Shown in pieces: positions 46,690-57,019 of a stretch of DNA of 64,000 nucleotides. Source of the DNA: Hevea brasiliensis (lineage: Eukaryota; Streptophyta; Magnoliopsida; Malpighiales; Euphorbiaceae); the NCBI RefSeq assembly GCF_030052815.1, contig NC_079493.1:124320394-124384393 (forward strand), given 5' to 3'. Position numbers and translations under genes: made by a program. The notes beneath the pieces were generated by a model. That model was not told the origin of the DNA and ran no database searches. It was given only the letters and a program-made list of their open reading frames with translations. How positions within the stretch are numbered: the stretch's first letter is position 1; each line of letters opens with the position of its first letter.

Positions 46690-47714
46690 TTCCCTGCTAA
46701 AATTACATCATCTACATAAACCAAAAGGGTTGTAAAGGAAGAATTAGTGTGCTTTAGGAACAATGAATGATCAGACTTAGATTGAGCAGAACCAATAGAC
46801 AATAAGGCAGTAGATTGCTTAGAAAACCATTGCCAACCAACCTGTTTTAAACCATTTAAACTTTTCAATAATTTGCATACTTTATTAGGAGTAGAAGATT
46901 GAAAACCAAGTGGCAAGTTCATATAGACTTCCTCATTTAAGTCACCATACAAATAAGCATAATTCACATCTAATTGGTGGAGACACCAGTCTTGTGCAAC
47001 AGAAATTGCCAATAATAATCTCACTGTTGCCATCTTAGCTACAGGTGAGAAGATGTCAAAAAAATCAATACCCTCAGTCTGTGTATATCCCTTCGCTACC
47101 AAGCGAGCTTTATAATGCTCGATAGATCCATCAGCCTTTAGTTTGATCTTATGTACCCACTTACAGCCAATGGGCTTCTTACCAGGTGGGAGATCAACTA
47201 GTTCCCAAGTTTGGTTCTACTCTAAAGCTTGAATCTCAGAAAGCATAGCATCCTTCCAACAAGCATGTTTTATGGCTTGATTATATGTGCGAGGCTCCTC
47301 AATAATAGAAGAATTAAGAACAAAATGTTTATATGATGGAGACAAGCGATGATAGGATAAGACAGTAGACAAAGGATAAAGAGTTTTGGAGGAATGAGAA
47401 GTGGAGAGATTACAATGATATGCTTGTAAGTAGGATGGAGGTTTACGAACTCTAGTGGAGTGACGTGTAGGAAGAGATTCAGAATTATGTTGGGAATTGG
47501 AATTATGAGAAATAAGAACGGAAGAATCAGTTATAGAAGGGTTGAAATCAAAATCAAGAATTGTGACATTTTGAGGTAAAGAAATAGAAACAGGATTAGA
47601 AGAATTAGAGTAAGGAAACACGGACTCATAGAAGTAAACATTACGAGACAAGAAGATTTCCCTAGTGTTTAGATAAAAAAGAATGTAACCTTTTGTTCCA
47701 TGCTTATAGCCCAT
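46690..47714 (-). pseudogene. RT (partial) and preceding linker of Copia-2
   Basis: The linker segment with ETPRTYNQAIKHACWKDAM-like sequence (47217-47714) is followed by a TAG at about 47217-47219 and then the RT frame (47102 to 46690), including YKARLVAKGYTQTEGIDF at the start and LLVYVDDVILAGND (about 46728-46690). The protein frame then runs into unrelated DNA. Without the RT thumb and RNase H it is inactive. Confidence 0.88.
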
Positions 47715-48471
47715 AAATAAACATTTTCATGCTTATGAATCGAACTTCGATCTGTGAGCAACAAGCGTACTAGCAAAACACAAAGATCCAAACACTCGAA
47801 GATTGGAAATATCAGGAACAGAGTTATGTAGTTTTTCATAAGGAGTTCTATTACCAAGTAAGGGAGTTAGTAATCTATTAATGAGATACGCTGAATGAGA
47901 TACAGCATATGTCCAGAAAATTTTTGGCAGTTTAGCCTAGAATAAAAGGGCTCTGCAACAGAAAGCATGTGCTGATGTTTGCGATCAGCAATAGCGTTTT
48001 GCTGTGGCATCTCAACGCAAGTGGTTTGATGAAGAATTCCTCTAGAAGCATAAAATTTTAGCATGGAAAACTCTAATCCATTGTCACTTCTGATTGTTTT
48101 AATTTTGGCAGAAAATTGGGTATCAACAAGTATAACAAAAGATTGAACAAGCTGCTAAACTTCAGATTTATTTTTGATGAGAAAAATCCAAGTGTATCAT
48201 GAAAAATCATCTACAACAGTAAGAAAGTACTTATAACCATGGATACCAGTTACAGAATACGGACCCCAGATATCCACATGAATGAGATCAAAAATAGCTT
48301 GAGAATAAGAATGACTAACTAGAAAGGACAGCTTCTTTTGTTTAGCAAAATGGCATATTTCACATATATAACCAGAAGAAAAAAAAAAACATTAGAATAT
48401 AAGTCCTGAATTGAAGCTAATCTCGCTGTGGATGGATGACCAAAATGATAGTGCAAGAGATTGAAATCTGT
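47715..48471 (-). pseudogene. Integrase of Copia-2 (broken)
   Basis: Minus strand: the HHCC finger with CEICHFAKQKK near 48370-48330, a core with VDIWGPYSVTG and TVVDDFS (about 48280-48210), and a second-Asp region IRSDNGLEF near 48090. Several in-frame stops (near 48200, 48160, 47935, 47870) interrupt it. Confidence 0.8.
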
Positions 48472-49206
48472 CTAGACTGAAGTAGCTGAAAAAACGTTGA
48501 CAGAGGACATGACATTAGGAGAAGGCTGTGCAGGATTTATTAGCGCATACAAGCCTCCACGAACTTTAGCTAAACCAATCTTCCTCGAGGTACTCAAATT
48601 CTGTATGGAACATTGGTCATGACGAAAAATGAGTTCACAAGGTAAAGAAGAAGTAAGCTTGCTGATAGATATTAAATTGAATTTGAATTGAGGAATATAG
48701 AGAACATTATATAGAATTAAGGAGGAAGAAAAATGAACTGTACCAGAAAAATGTGAAACAAGATGATTGCCATCTGGAAGTTTAACAGAAATAGGCTTAA
48801 TTTTCTTATAAGTGGTAAAATAAGAAATGGAAAAACAAATATGATCAGTAGCTACTGTATCCAGAAGCCAAAGATTAGGAAGAACTGAACAAGAAAAGAC
48901 AAAAGAATTACCTGGACCAGGATTAAAAGAATTAGAGGAATTGACTTGATTTGTGGAATGAATATCTTTGTTAAGAGGAGATTGCTGAATAAGAGCCATT
49001 AATTGCTGATATTGCTTCGAAGTAAGAACATGAGCTGTAGAATTCTTGCTTTCACTAGCCGTAACAGTTTTAACAGGTTTCTCATCTAGATTTGCCTCAA
49101 CATTATTTGCAATAGAATTATTCCTAAATTTGAATCCAGGCGGGAATCCATGCTTTCTATAGCATGTTTCCTTAGTGTGCCTTAGTTTGCCACAATATCT
49201 ACACAC
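48472..49206 (-). pseudogene. Zinc knuckle and protease region of Copia-2
   Basis: An open stretch of 244 codons: CCHC knuckle CRYCGKLRHTKETC at its start, a serine/asparagine-rich linker, then the protease motif read as LWLLDTVATDHICFS (near 48870-48830), where the family normally has DSG or DTG; the glycine is replaced by valine, so catalysis is doubtful. The pre-integrase start follows at the end. It stops at 48472. Confidence 0.85.
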
Positions 49207-49299
49207 TTTGTTATTATTTTGGGCACTAAATCTCTTCCTTCCATCACTAAAACCTCTCCCATAAGAAAAACTCTTATTACTGCCTTGAGTAGCAGATTT

Positions 49300-50022
49300 G
49301 CTAACTAAAATTTTCGAATCAAGAATTGTAAGGAATAACTGCCTCTCCTATTGTACTACCAATGAGAAAACCTTATTAATTGATGGTAACGGATTCATGA
49401 GCATAATATGAGATCTTACATGATCATATTGTTCATTTAATCCCTTTAAAACCCTAATGACATAATCATTCTGTCTATACGCTTTCACAGTAACAAGAGC
49501 ATCACAACTACAAGGAGTTACGCAAGTGCAAGAAGGAATAGGCCTGAAATTCTCTAATTCATCTCATAAAATCTTCAATTGCATGAAATAATTAGTTATC
49601 GAAAGTTCACCTTGCTTAAAACCATAAATTTCCTCTTGCAAATCTGAAATCCGAAAAATGTTTCCCTGAGAGAACCTATCTTTGAGATTCTTCCACACTT
49701 CAGCCACTGAATCAATCCACAAAATACTCTGAGCTATTAATGTAGACAAAGAATGTGTAATCCAAGACAGAACCATAGTGTTACATCTCTCCCAAACCGC
49801 AAACATTTGATCTGTACTAATTGGCTTCCTGAGAGATCCATCGATGAATCTGACTTTATTCTTGGATTAAAGAGCCACAATCATGGCCCTCGACCATGAA
49901 TGATAATTGGATCCAACAAGAACTGGAGACACAAGAACGAGTGCTGGATTCTCATTAGGATGAAGAAAGTATGGATTCAAAGGATTCGTCAAATGATCTG
50001 GTGTTTGATTTGTAGCTGTCAT
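49300..50022 (-). pseudogene. gag of Copia-2 (broken)
   Basis: ATG at 50022, 79 bases after the primer site. It encodes a copia-type N-terminus (SNYHSWSRAM) and the UBN2 capsid (MVLSWITHSLS, SVAEVWKNLKDRFSQGN visible). Stops near 49868, 49566 and about 49350 break it. Confidence 0.87.
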
Positions 50023-50100
50023 GGTGAAAAGTTATTTTGCTGAGAAGCAATCAGAAAACTGAGCAAGAAAAATGAATAACAGAGACGTAGCAAATAACGT

Positions 50101-50112
50101 GCTCTGATACCA
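50101..50112 (-). other. Primer-binding site of Copia-2
   Basis: Minus strand TGGTATCAGAGC, complementary to the initiator tRNA-Met 3' end. Confidence 0.9.
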
Positions 50113-50320
50113 TAACAAAATAACAAACACTCAAAAATGGAAGCTGAAAATTTGCTTCGTCTTATTGATTGGCTCACTATTTATAGAATGTCTTTACATT
50201 AAAAATTAGTTATGCTAACTGATTAGTGAGTAACAAAACACGTGCTAGCAACTACTCTAACAACTTTTAATTAAATATACAACTTTCCCGCTGCTATGTC
50301 ATTCATGCAGGATTAGCTAC
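50113..50320 (-). repeat. 5' LTR fragment of Copia-2
   Basis: Sequence directly before the primer site on the minus strand, with CTATAAATAG at 50186-50177 as a TATA box. The outer LTR end and a partner LTR were not found, so the right boundary is approximate. Confidence 0.6.
50177..50186 (-). promoter_or_regulatory. TATA box in the Copia-2 LTR
   Basis: Minus strand CTATAAATAG, 65 bases before the primer site, a usual distance for a short R-U5 in copia LTRs. Confidence 0.6.
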
Positions 50321-51502
50321 TTCGAATTTTTCAACTCTATTGGCTTCAGCTTGCTCTAATATATCTCTTCTTTGGTGTGCTGTAGTTGGACTAATTAATG
50401 TGGTTTTGTTCTTTGGCAATGGATCTTTCTGATCAAAATTGAGAAATTATGTGCCGAGTATCTGAAATTTTTCTTAAGCACTCAAAGATGATTGTATTTT
50501 GTTTTGTCTCATGTTATCTTTGAATGATTTATGCCAGTCAAAGTTTGTCGTGATTGCCTTTAATTTAGGGAATGCTGTTCTGATAAAGTAAGATTGTTTG
50601 TTGATGTATTAGCTGAAGTCTTTTCGGCTAATGTACTGTCCCATGTAAAATGCTGTTATATAAGGCTGCCCGCAGCCATGTTAATGAGCTGAAAGAGGGA
50701 AATACTTTTCTAAACACTTCCTTGTGTTTTATTTAATATTTATGTATGATTTTAAATCGCGGCTGCACACTCACGATAATAAGTAATGTAAAAAATTTAT
50801 AAAGTTCATAAAATAAATAAATATTCAAAATAAAAATAAAACTAAAATATATAACTAAATAATAAGTATAAATATGTAAATAAAGATATTAAAATCCATC
50901 ATTTTTATATATTTTTATTTAATGAAATTAAAACCAAAATAACTAAATAAATAATAAATAACTAATCTTATTATCATCAAAATAAGTATCTAGTTGAGAG
51001 AAAATGGAGAGAAAGTTGAGAAAAACAATGGCAACGATAATAAGAAGCTAAAATACCTTTAAATAATAGTCGTTATATTATTTTTTAAAACAATGAATTA
51101 CTTAGAATTTGCCCAATTTCACTCAATGAAGTCAAGGCTAGGAATATGAAAGGTAAAAAGAAAACAAATGCTGCCATAAATTACTTATCCGTTCTCCCTG
51201 CTATCTTATCCGTTGTTTTTATGGCTAAAACTCTTTTGTCAAGTTTACTTTTCTTCTTTCTGATCTTTGCTAGACCATACTGTTCATTTGTTCCTCGTTT
51301 GCCATCTCTTGAAAACTGTCCCCACAGGCTTTAATGTGTTCTTTAGTCTTATGCGCCAAAGCATATGCCCTATATATCCTACCAGCTTATACCATTGTTT
51401 AGTATATTAACATGCATGCATAACTAAAGAACACAAGTGGTACTTGAGTCACTTCTAGGGCTATGAGATTTCGAAATTTCGAGTTCAACTATCAGTTCAT
51501 GC

Positions 51503-51573
<71 letters not shown>

Positions 51574-52716
51574 CTTTCACTAATTCTCACCTTCTCCAAT
51601 CTCGAGAGTTTTAGTATTATTTTTTTCAAACGGTTCATTCTAACATACACGGTTCATTCATTTGATCTGAGTTATTTTAAAGTAGGATTTTATGGTTTGA
51701 ATTTTGACAAATCAGTTTTATGATTAAATTGTTGTATATAATACCTATATTTCAAAAAGATTAATTTAATTTAAAACTCTTAAACTTTAGCTACATATTT
51801 TCACCAAATATTTTAATGACTTGCTAAGCTGATTTTTCTCCTTTTTAACGTCGTAAAACAGATTTTTCTCCACTGCTAACAGATGTATGCTCCTTTATTT
51901 TCCCTAGCTTCCAACGTTCAAATCTTTCATTATAAATTCTGAAGCTTTATTTTTTCAGAATATAACCTGCACTTCACTCTTTGCTCTTCACTCTTCTATT
52001 GGGTTATGTTTTTGCTTTTTCTGTTCTTGTTTACTTGGAATACACTTCCAAAAGAGCCTTTTAAATCTTACAGAATTTTCGCATTTTCCAATTCATTGCT
52101 ATGGGCAAAATATTCCTTAAAAGGACAGTGTTATAAACACGTCTTAGGCTTTAAATCACTGCTTTAATTTTCTACAAACCAAAATTTTCCAACGCTATCT
52201 GCCCCTGCCAAGTGCTTTTGCACAAGTATATATTACTGCAAACTACAGATCGAGCTACTAAATAACATTCCTGAAGAGGAAAATAATTGTTTGCTTACCC
52301 TTACTATTCTTTTGATCTTTATTTTCCTTTACACTCTGAGATGAAGAAGCCCTCACGGCTTCCTGATCAGGATCAACTAAAATCTTTATCACCTCTAGGA
52401 TGAGATTTGATTTCTTATCAATCTTTGCTGGTATGCACGTCAGTATCAGCTGGTGATCCTATCGTCGGTGTTTGGGCAGCAGGATCCAATATTAAATGTT
52501 CTATAATTCCAGAAGAGAGTTGCAGTACTAAGATAACAGATTCAAACACGACTAAATATGATCCAACAGCAACATGAACTAACTGGAATTAATGGAAGGC
52601 AACAAATTTACATAAAAGTTTAAAAAGACAGAAATATTATAAAACAAAACAAGAGAAATAAAGGCAGGTAAACAGAGGAGGAGATATCTTCAGAAGTCAT
52701 TTCTCCAACTCCACGA
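50321..52716. other. Intergenic region downstream of the ankyrin gene
   Basis: No gene supported. A segment near 50580-50770 has TGTTATATAAGGCTGCCCGC and could be another LTR or promoter remnant. 51509-51572 is a pure (TA)32 microsatellite. The right end (about 52380-52716) is more mixed in composition and may be the 3'-UTR of the ankyrin gene. A 62-codon frame at 51146-51334 has no recognisable domain. Confidence 0.6.
51509..51572. repeat. (TA)32 microsatellite
   Basis: 64 uninterrupted bases of TA. Confidence 0.97.
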
Positions 52717-55507
52717 TTACATGATTATTTCATCATTTCGTTTGCGGAAAATGCCAGGTCCAAATGTGGATGAGACTATTTCAACTAAAAGAGGGAACTG
52801 CAAAATTGCAAACAAGGTGATTGGCACGCAAGCTAGTAAGCTAATTGGAACGCAAATCCTATCAACACTATGAGATAGAACTATTTGAAGGGATGAGCCA
52901 AAAGAAACGAGCATGGACACAATGGAAAAGAATAATGAGATAAGACCGATGCTCATCCTCATTGGTAAGGCTTTGAGAAAATCATATTCTGAGTAGCGTG
53001 ATGTAAGTATGCCCAGAAACATCAATAATGAGGTGGATGAAAAGAAGAGAGCAAATACATCTGATGTTGCAAAAATGAGGAAAGCTGCGTCTTTTAAATA
53101 AATTGGGATCCCTTCATCGCTAGTATTGCCTCCTGGCACAGTGAAAGCTGCAGAAAATGTAACTGTGACAACGAGTGCTGCCACAACTATGCACGATGAA
53201 GCTGTGTCCTTTATCCATTTCTCACCTTGTTTGCGTAAGACCTTGTGCTCTTCAGTAAACACCATTCTTGGAGTTTTACCTTTTCTATTTTTCATTTCTT
53301 TGTATGAGGGTTGGACAACCTTTTCAACTTCCTGTACAGACGCTCGCGATCAAATTATATGCTATATGATCAATAAGCTAAATCCCACAAGTTAGATTGG
53401 ATAGCTTATAAATAATGAATAATATTACCTGGAACCATTGCAACTCTCGTTGCATTTGCAGCGCAGCACCGGAAACCTTATCTGATGGCTGCAATTCCCC
53501 TGCCAAATGCAGCAAGTTATTGCCAAATCTGTCTCGTGATCTGGTTATAAAATGCTTCCGAGAACTCATTTGATGGCAAAGGAGACTGAAAATGTTTTCA
53601 TGGCGATATTTTACTGCCAAATGAAAATAACTCATTCCATTTTCATCGAATGCCCAAAGTGATTGAGGGTAGGCTTTAATAACCTCTGCAACAAACTCAT
53701 GAATCCCCAATCGAGCAGCAAGCCGCACTGGAGTTAATAATAGCTTCCTAACTTTTGATGCGTTATCCCCTTTTAAAGTTTCAAAAATCAAGAGTCCAAG
53801 TAGCCTAAGCGCTTGTTTATGCTTGGACATTTTTTTCACTATGGTTGGACTTGTAAGGCCTTTTTCTGAACTACCAATTGCATTTTCCACATCACCACCT
53901 TGAGGGTAACTGCTTGGACACTCAGTACCTGAAAAAACTGCCCAGAAAAAAGGTACATTCAGTTTCTGTCTCAGATAATGCACTAGATTCATAAATAAGA
54001 AGAATAAGGATCAGAATTAGGAGAGCAACAATGATTGAACAAGCTCCTGAAATATCCTTTCTGAATTCGACTTTGGAATGCGCCTGGCTTTAGAGCCAAT
54101 GTCAGGAAGGCAGTTTTTCCATCAGTGTCCTTTCCAAGTGCTAAGGAAGGATATTGCTCTAGCAGATCAACAGCAATATCTGTGGACATGGGCATAACCA
54201 ACAAAATTAAAGTAAGTTGAGGCTATTTCAGGTTCTCTCAAAGCTGACACTAGAGAGATTATACCAACCGTAAAAATCAGCAGTAATCAAAAGATTGAGA
54301 AGTTTGACACCAACTTTGCCAGCGAATGGACTTGGATCCTTATCATGAGTTACTGATTGAAGATAGCACACTGCTTTCCTTTGGCCATTCGCAGCAGCTG
54401 AATGAAGTGGCGTCAGACCATATGTGTTTGTTTTCTGCGGCAATTTTGAGTCTTTTTTCACCAATATCCTCGCAGCCTCTGTGTTGCCAGCAAAAGCAGC
54501 ATAGTGAAGTGGTGTGTCCCCCTCTTCATCTGGTTGTCCCAATAAATCTTTGTCCATTAAATTCACAAGCTTCTGTACAAATTGTATGGAGCGACCTGTG
54601 CTCACTGCAATGTGGAGAGCGGTTTCCCCGGCTCTGGTAACCTTGGCAATCGGTGCATTCTGATCATCATCAATTATTTCCTTTGCTTCTTCCCATTTAC
54701 CCATTAAGGCAGCTTTGTGTAGTGGCAAGTAGTAAATTTCATCTCGATCCTTGGCTTTCTTAGTCCCTGTCAGTGTCAGCTTCTTGAATACTTGCATTCA
54801 GAGAAAAAACAGAATATGTGTGTATAACTATGAATTCTCACCCTTTGTACATTTAATTTTGAATTAAATAATCAAATTTCAGTTCTTATCTTTGAAATTT
54901 TCTATCCTAATGCAACTTAAAATGAATGAAATTTAGTAGCTTAACCTTCTCATTCTCCTAGGATTTCTCAATGGAATCACTTTCAGCAGGGGTTCCTGCT
55001 GCTATATATGCAGCTTTAGTTCTCTCTCTTCGCTGGACAAATTAGCAGTATTGGTGGTTATTCCAACAGTGGAGGATTTGATGGAATCCATTGATGCCAA
55101 GTTTTCAAGAAAAATCACTCTACATTTTTTTTTTTAGCTTAGGGCTTATATTTTAACTAAGTTATTGAAAAGCGAAGAAATATATGTATATTGGCTAGGG
55201 ATAGAGGGCATATCGAACACTATTATATTTATTTAATTAACAAATAATAGATATTTATTAAAATTACAATTAGTTTTTATTTATAATTATAATATAATAT
55301 ATCAAACAATCGAATTGTAATTTTCCAATTTCAGAAACCAAGGTAGAAATCAGTAGCTTACCCTTTTCATTATCCATGGATTTCTGAGCAGAATCACCTT
55401 TATGAGGTTTGCTGCTAAGCACAAACGGATCTATCCGCCGTGTGCCGTCCACATCATCAGTGGAATTTTTCAGTTTCTCAATACAGGAAATTGTGGACGT
55501 TGGCAAG
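52717..55507 (-). CDS. Ankyrin-repeat PGG-domain membrane protein (ACD6/ITN1-like family)
   Basis: Spliced gene. Exons supported: 55507-55362 (in-frame ATG at 55377), 54790-54269, 54179 to about 54040, 53928-53429 and 53331-52717 (TAA). Introns 55361-54791, 54268-54180 and 53428-53332 have GT-AG ends and keep the frame. The 54790-54269 exon holds about four ankyrin repeats (LPLHKAAL, ETALHIAV, DTPLHYAAFAG, LTPLHSAAANG); 53928-53429 has the conserved SRDRFGNNLLHLAG and ALQMQRELQWFQ; the last exon has KWIKDTASSCIVVAAL, the PGG motif and four membrane helices. Family members act at the plasma membrane or ER in defence and salt responses. The true N-terminus is unclear: no long upstream ATG exon could be joined. 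The donor ending the third exon is also unclear, and a stop follows near 53995. Thus either an unseen splice site exists or the gene is impaired. Confidence 0.75.
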
Positions 55508-55864
55508 CTGTAAATTTCATTAGTATGAATAATTTCTTAATTTATTATTATAGCAACAAAAATACTCCTTGCCTGAAGATGTTGTGTTACAGTAATTAGT
55601 TTTGTTAATTAGCATATTGGCAATTAACTCAAGGTCAACGCGAGAGTCAAGGAACGAGTAGAAGTCAAGAGCGTTATAATATTTATTATAGTGGGTGTCA
55701 TTGAGCTTATCTTTGATGGTGTCATAAGGAATTGTCGTGGTCAATTGATTAGAGCATATTCTATGGTTTTATGCAAGAGAATTTTCATTCAAGACTTGCG
55801 GAAAAAATGGCTCTTAAGGAAAGACTCTGACTCTTTTGGTTGAATAGCAATTTGCAGATAGGAT

Positions 55865-55945
55865 GTATATATATATATATATTATTTATGTTATTATGAA
55901 ATTATATATATATATATATATATTATTTATGTTATTATGAAATTA
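55865..55945. repeat. Two-copy tandem repeat with TA runs
   Basis: The unit (TA)n-TTATTTATGTTATTATGAAAT is present twice in direct succession. Confidence 0.85.
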
Positions 55946-56112
55946 TAGACGAAGTAGTTAATAAATAAAATAGTTAATGGTGAAGTTACTATTATTCTTT
56001 TTACAGTGACAAATCTTGTATGTATTTCTATAAAAAGAAATTTATCCTTTTTTTTTTTGGTATTGAGATTGATTCTCAAAAAGTGTTTTAATACTATACG
56101 GTCTGAGGATGA

Positions 56113-56190
56113 GGACCTTTTAAATTTTGGGGCTGCGATTGCTGATAGTAAGGACCTTTTAAATTTTGGGGCTGCGATTGCTGATAGTAA
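56113..56190. repeat. 39-bp perfect tandem duplication
   Basis: The unit starting GGACCTTTTAAATTTTGGGG is repeated at 56113-56151 and 56152-56190 without a difference, so it is recent. Confidence 0.93.
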
Positions 56191-56303
56191 TTATAAATTA
56201 TTATTTTTAATTATTATAAATAATAGTAATAATAAATTATAAATTATCTTTTTAATTATGATTATTATAAATAAGAATAGTAATTCATGCATGACAGCTC
56301 TTA

Positions 56304-56306
<3 letters not shown>

Positions 56307-56373
<67 letters not shown>
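56307..56373. repeat. (AT)26 microsatellite followed by a T tract
   Basis: 52 bases of AT then about 15 T, marking the left edge of the gypsy LTR remnant that begins at 56378. Confidence 0.95.
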
Positions 56374-56568
56374 ATTCTAACCCTAGGATTGTGGACTCCG
56401 CGTATGTACTTTCATTTCGTGGAAATTCGATCATCACCCGGATCTGTAATTCCGAGCCTAGCAGATAAACTGCTAGAACCATTTCAGAACCAAGTCAAGA
56501 TTATAAGCTACCCCACCATTTTCAGATGTTCTGGACGCGTTCCAGTTGTCAGATTTGGCATAGGTAAA

Positions 56569-56930
56569 CTCGAACTCTACATTACTTAATTTTTGCTTTG
56601 TACTGGGTTAGAATAAAATTTATAAAATATTCGTGGATGATAAGAAAATTACGATTCCTATTGCAATAGCCTTATGATATTGTTAAGGACCGCGGGACAG
56701 GTTTATAGAATTTTTAAAGTTAGTTTGGATAGTTTTTGAAAAATATTAGCTCGAACTCTACATTACTTAATTTTTGCTTTGTACTGGGTTAGAATAAAAT
56801 TTATAAAATATTCGTGGATGATAAGAAAATTACGATTCCTATTGCAATAGCCTTATGATATTGTTAAGGACCGCGGGACAGGTTTATAAAATTTTTAAAG
56901 TTAGTTTGGATAGTTTTTGAAAAATATTAG
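56569..56930 (+). repeat. 181-bp tandem duplication in the old LTR
   Basis: 56569-56749 and 56750-56930 are almost identical (one difference seen, TATAGAATT against TATAAAATT). No other LTR copy here has it. Confidence 0.93.
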
Positions 56931-57014
56931 TTTTGAAGTTTTATAATTAAGTTGTCTGATGTTGTGATTATTGCTTGATTTGGAGGGCCTAGGAAGGGCC
57001 ATATAATGATGATG

Positions 57015-57019
57015 AGATA
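57015..57019. repeat. Target-site duplication of the solo LTR, left copy
   Basis: AGATA, identical to 59632-59636. Confidence 0.93.

Larger units (their letters stand above)
46687..50320 (-). mobile_element. Truncated Ty1/copia element Copia-2 (minus strand)
   Basis: Reading on the minus strand from right to left: part of the 5' LTR, tRNA-Met primer site (50112-50101), gag, zinc knuckle, protease, integrase and the first two thirds of reverse transcriptase. It ends just after the YVDD motif at about 46687; the rest of RT, RNase H and the 3' LTR are gone. It differs in gag and knuckle type from Copia-1 and belongs to another copia lineage (Ale/Ivana-like is a guess). Confidence 0.88.
55508..56306. 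other. Region upstream of the ankyrin gene
   Basis: A 74-codon minus-strand frame at 55744-55520 (FYSFLDSRVDLELIANML) could be an upstream exon. It ends at a possible GC donor (TTCAG/GCAAGG at about 55573), but joining it to 55507 does not keep the frame, so I leave it out of the gene. Tandem duplications lie at 55865-55945 and 56113-56190. Otherwise AT-rich. Confidence 0.5.
56378..57019 (+). repeat. Old gypsy LTR, left remnant (same superfamily as Elements 1 and 2)
   Basis: Aligns with Element 1 LTR positions from about 5126 (CTAAC..GGGCTTCGTG) to about 5600; the first 0.9 kb of the LTR is missing. Landmarks: CATTTCGTGGAAATTCGATC, AAGGACCGCGG (present twice because of a 181-bp tandem duplication) and GGAGGGCCTAGGAAGGGCC. 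It continues at 59637 after the nested solo LTR. Confidence 0.82.

Noticed and set aside
54326..54640. 104-codon plus-strand frame (and 14582-14794)
   Set aside because: Antisense of the ankyrin exon and of its dead copy; the minus-strand reading has ankyrin repeats and explains the open frame.
55520..55744. Possible first exon of the ankyrin gene
   Set aside because: No ATG opens it and splicing it through the GC donor to 55507 breaks the reading frame; kept only as a remark.
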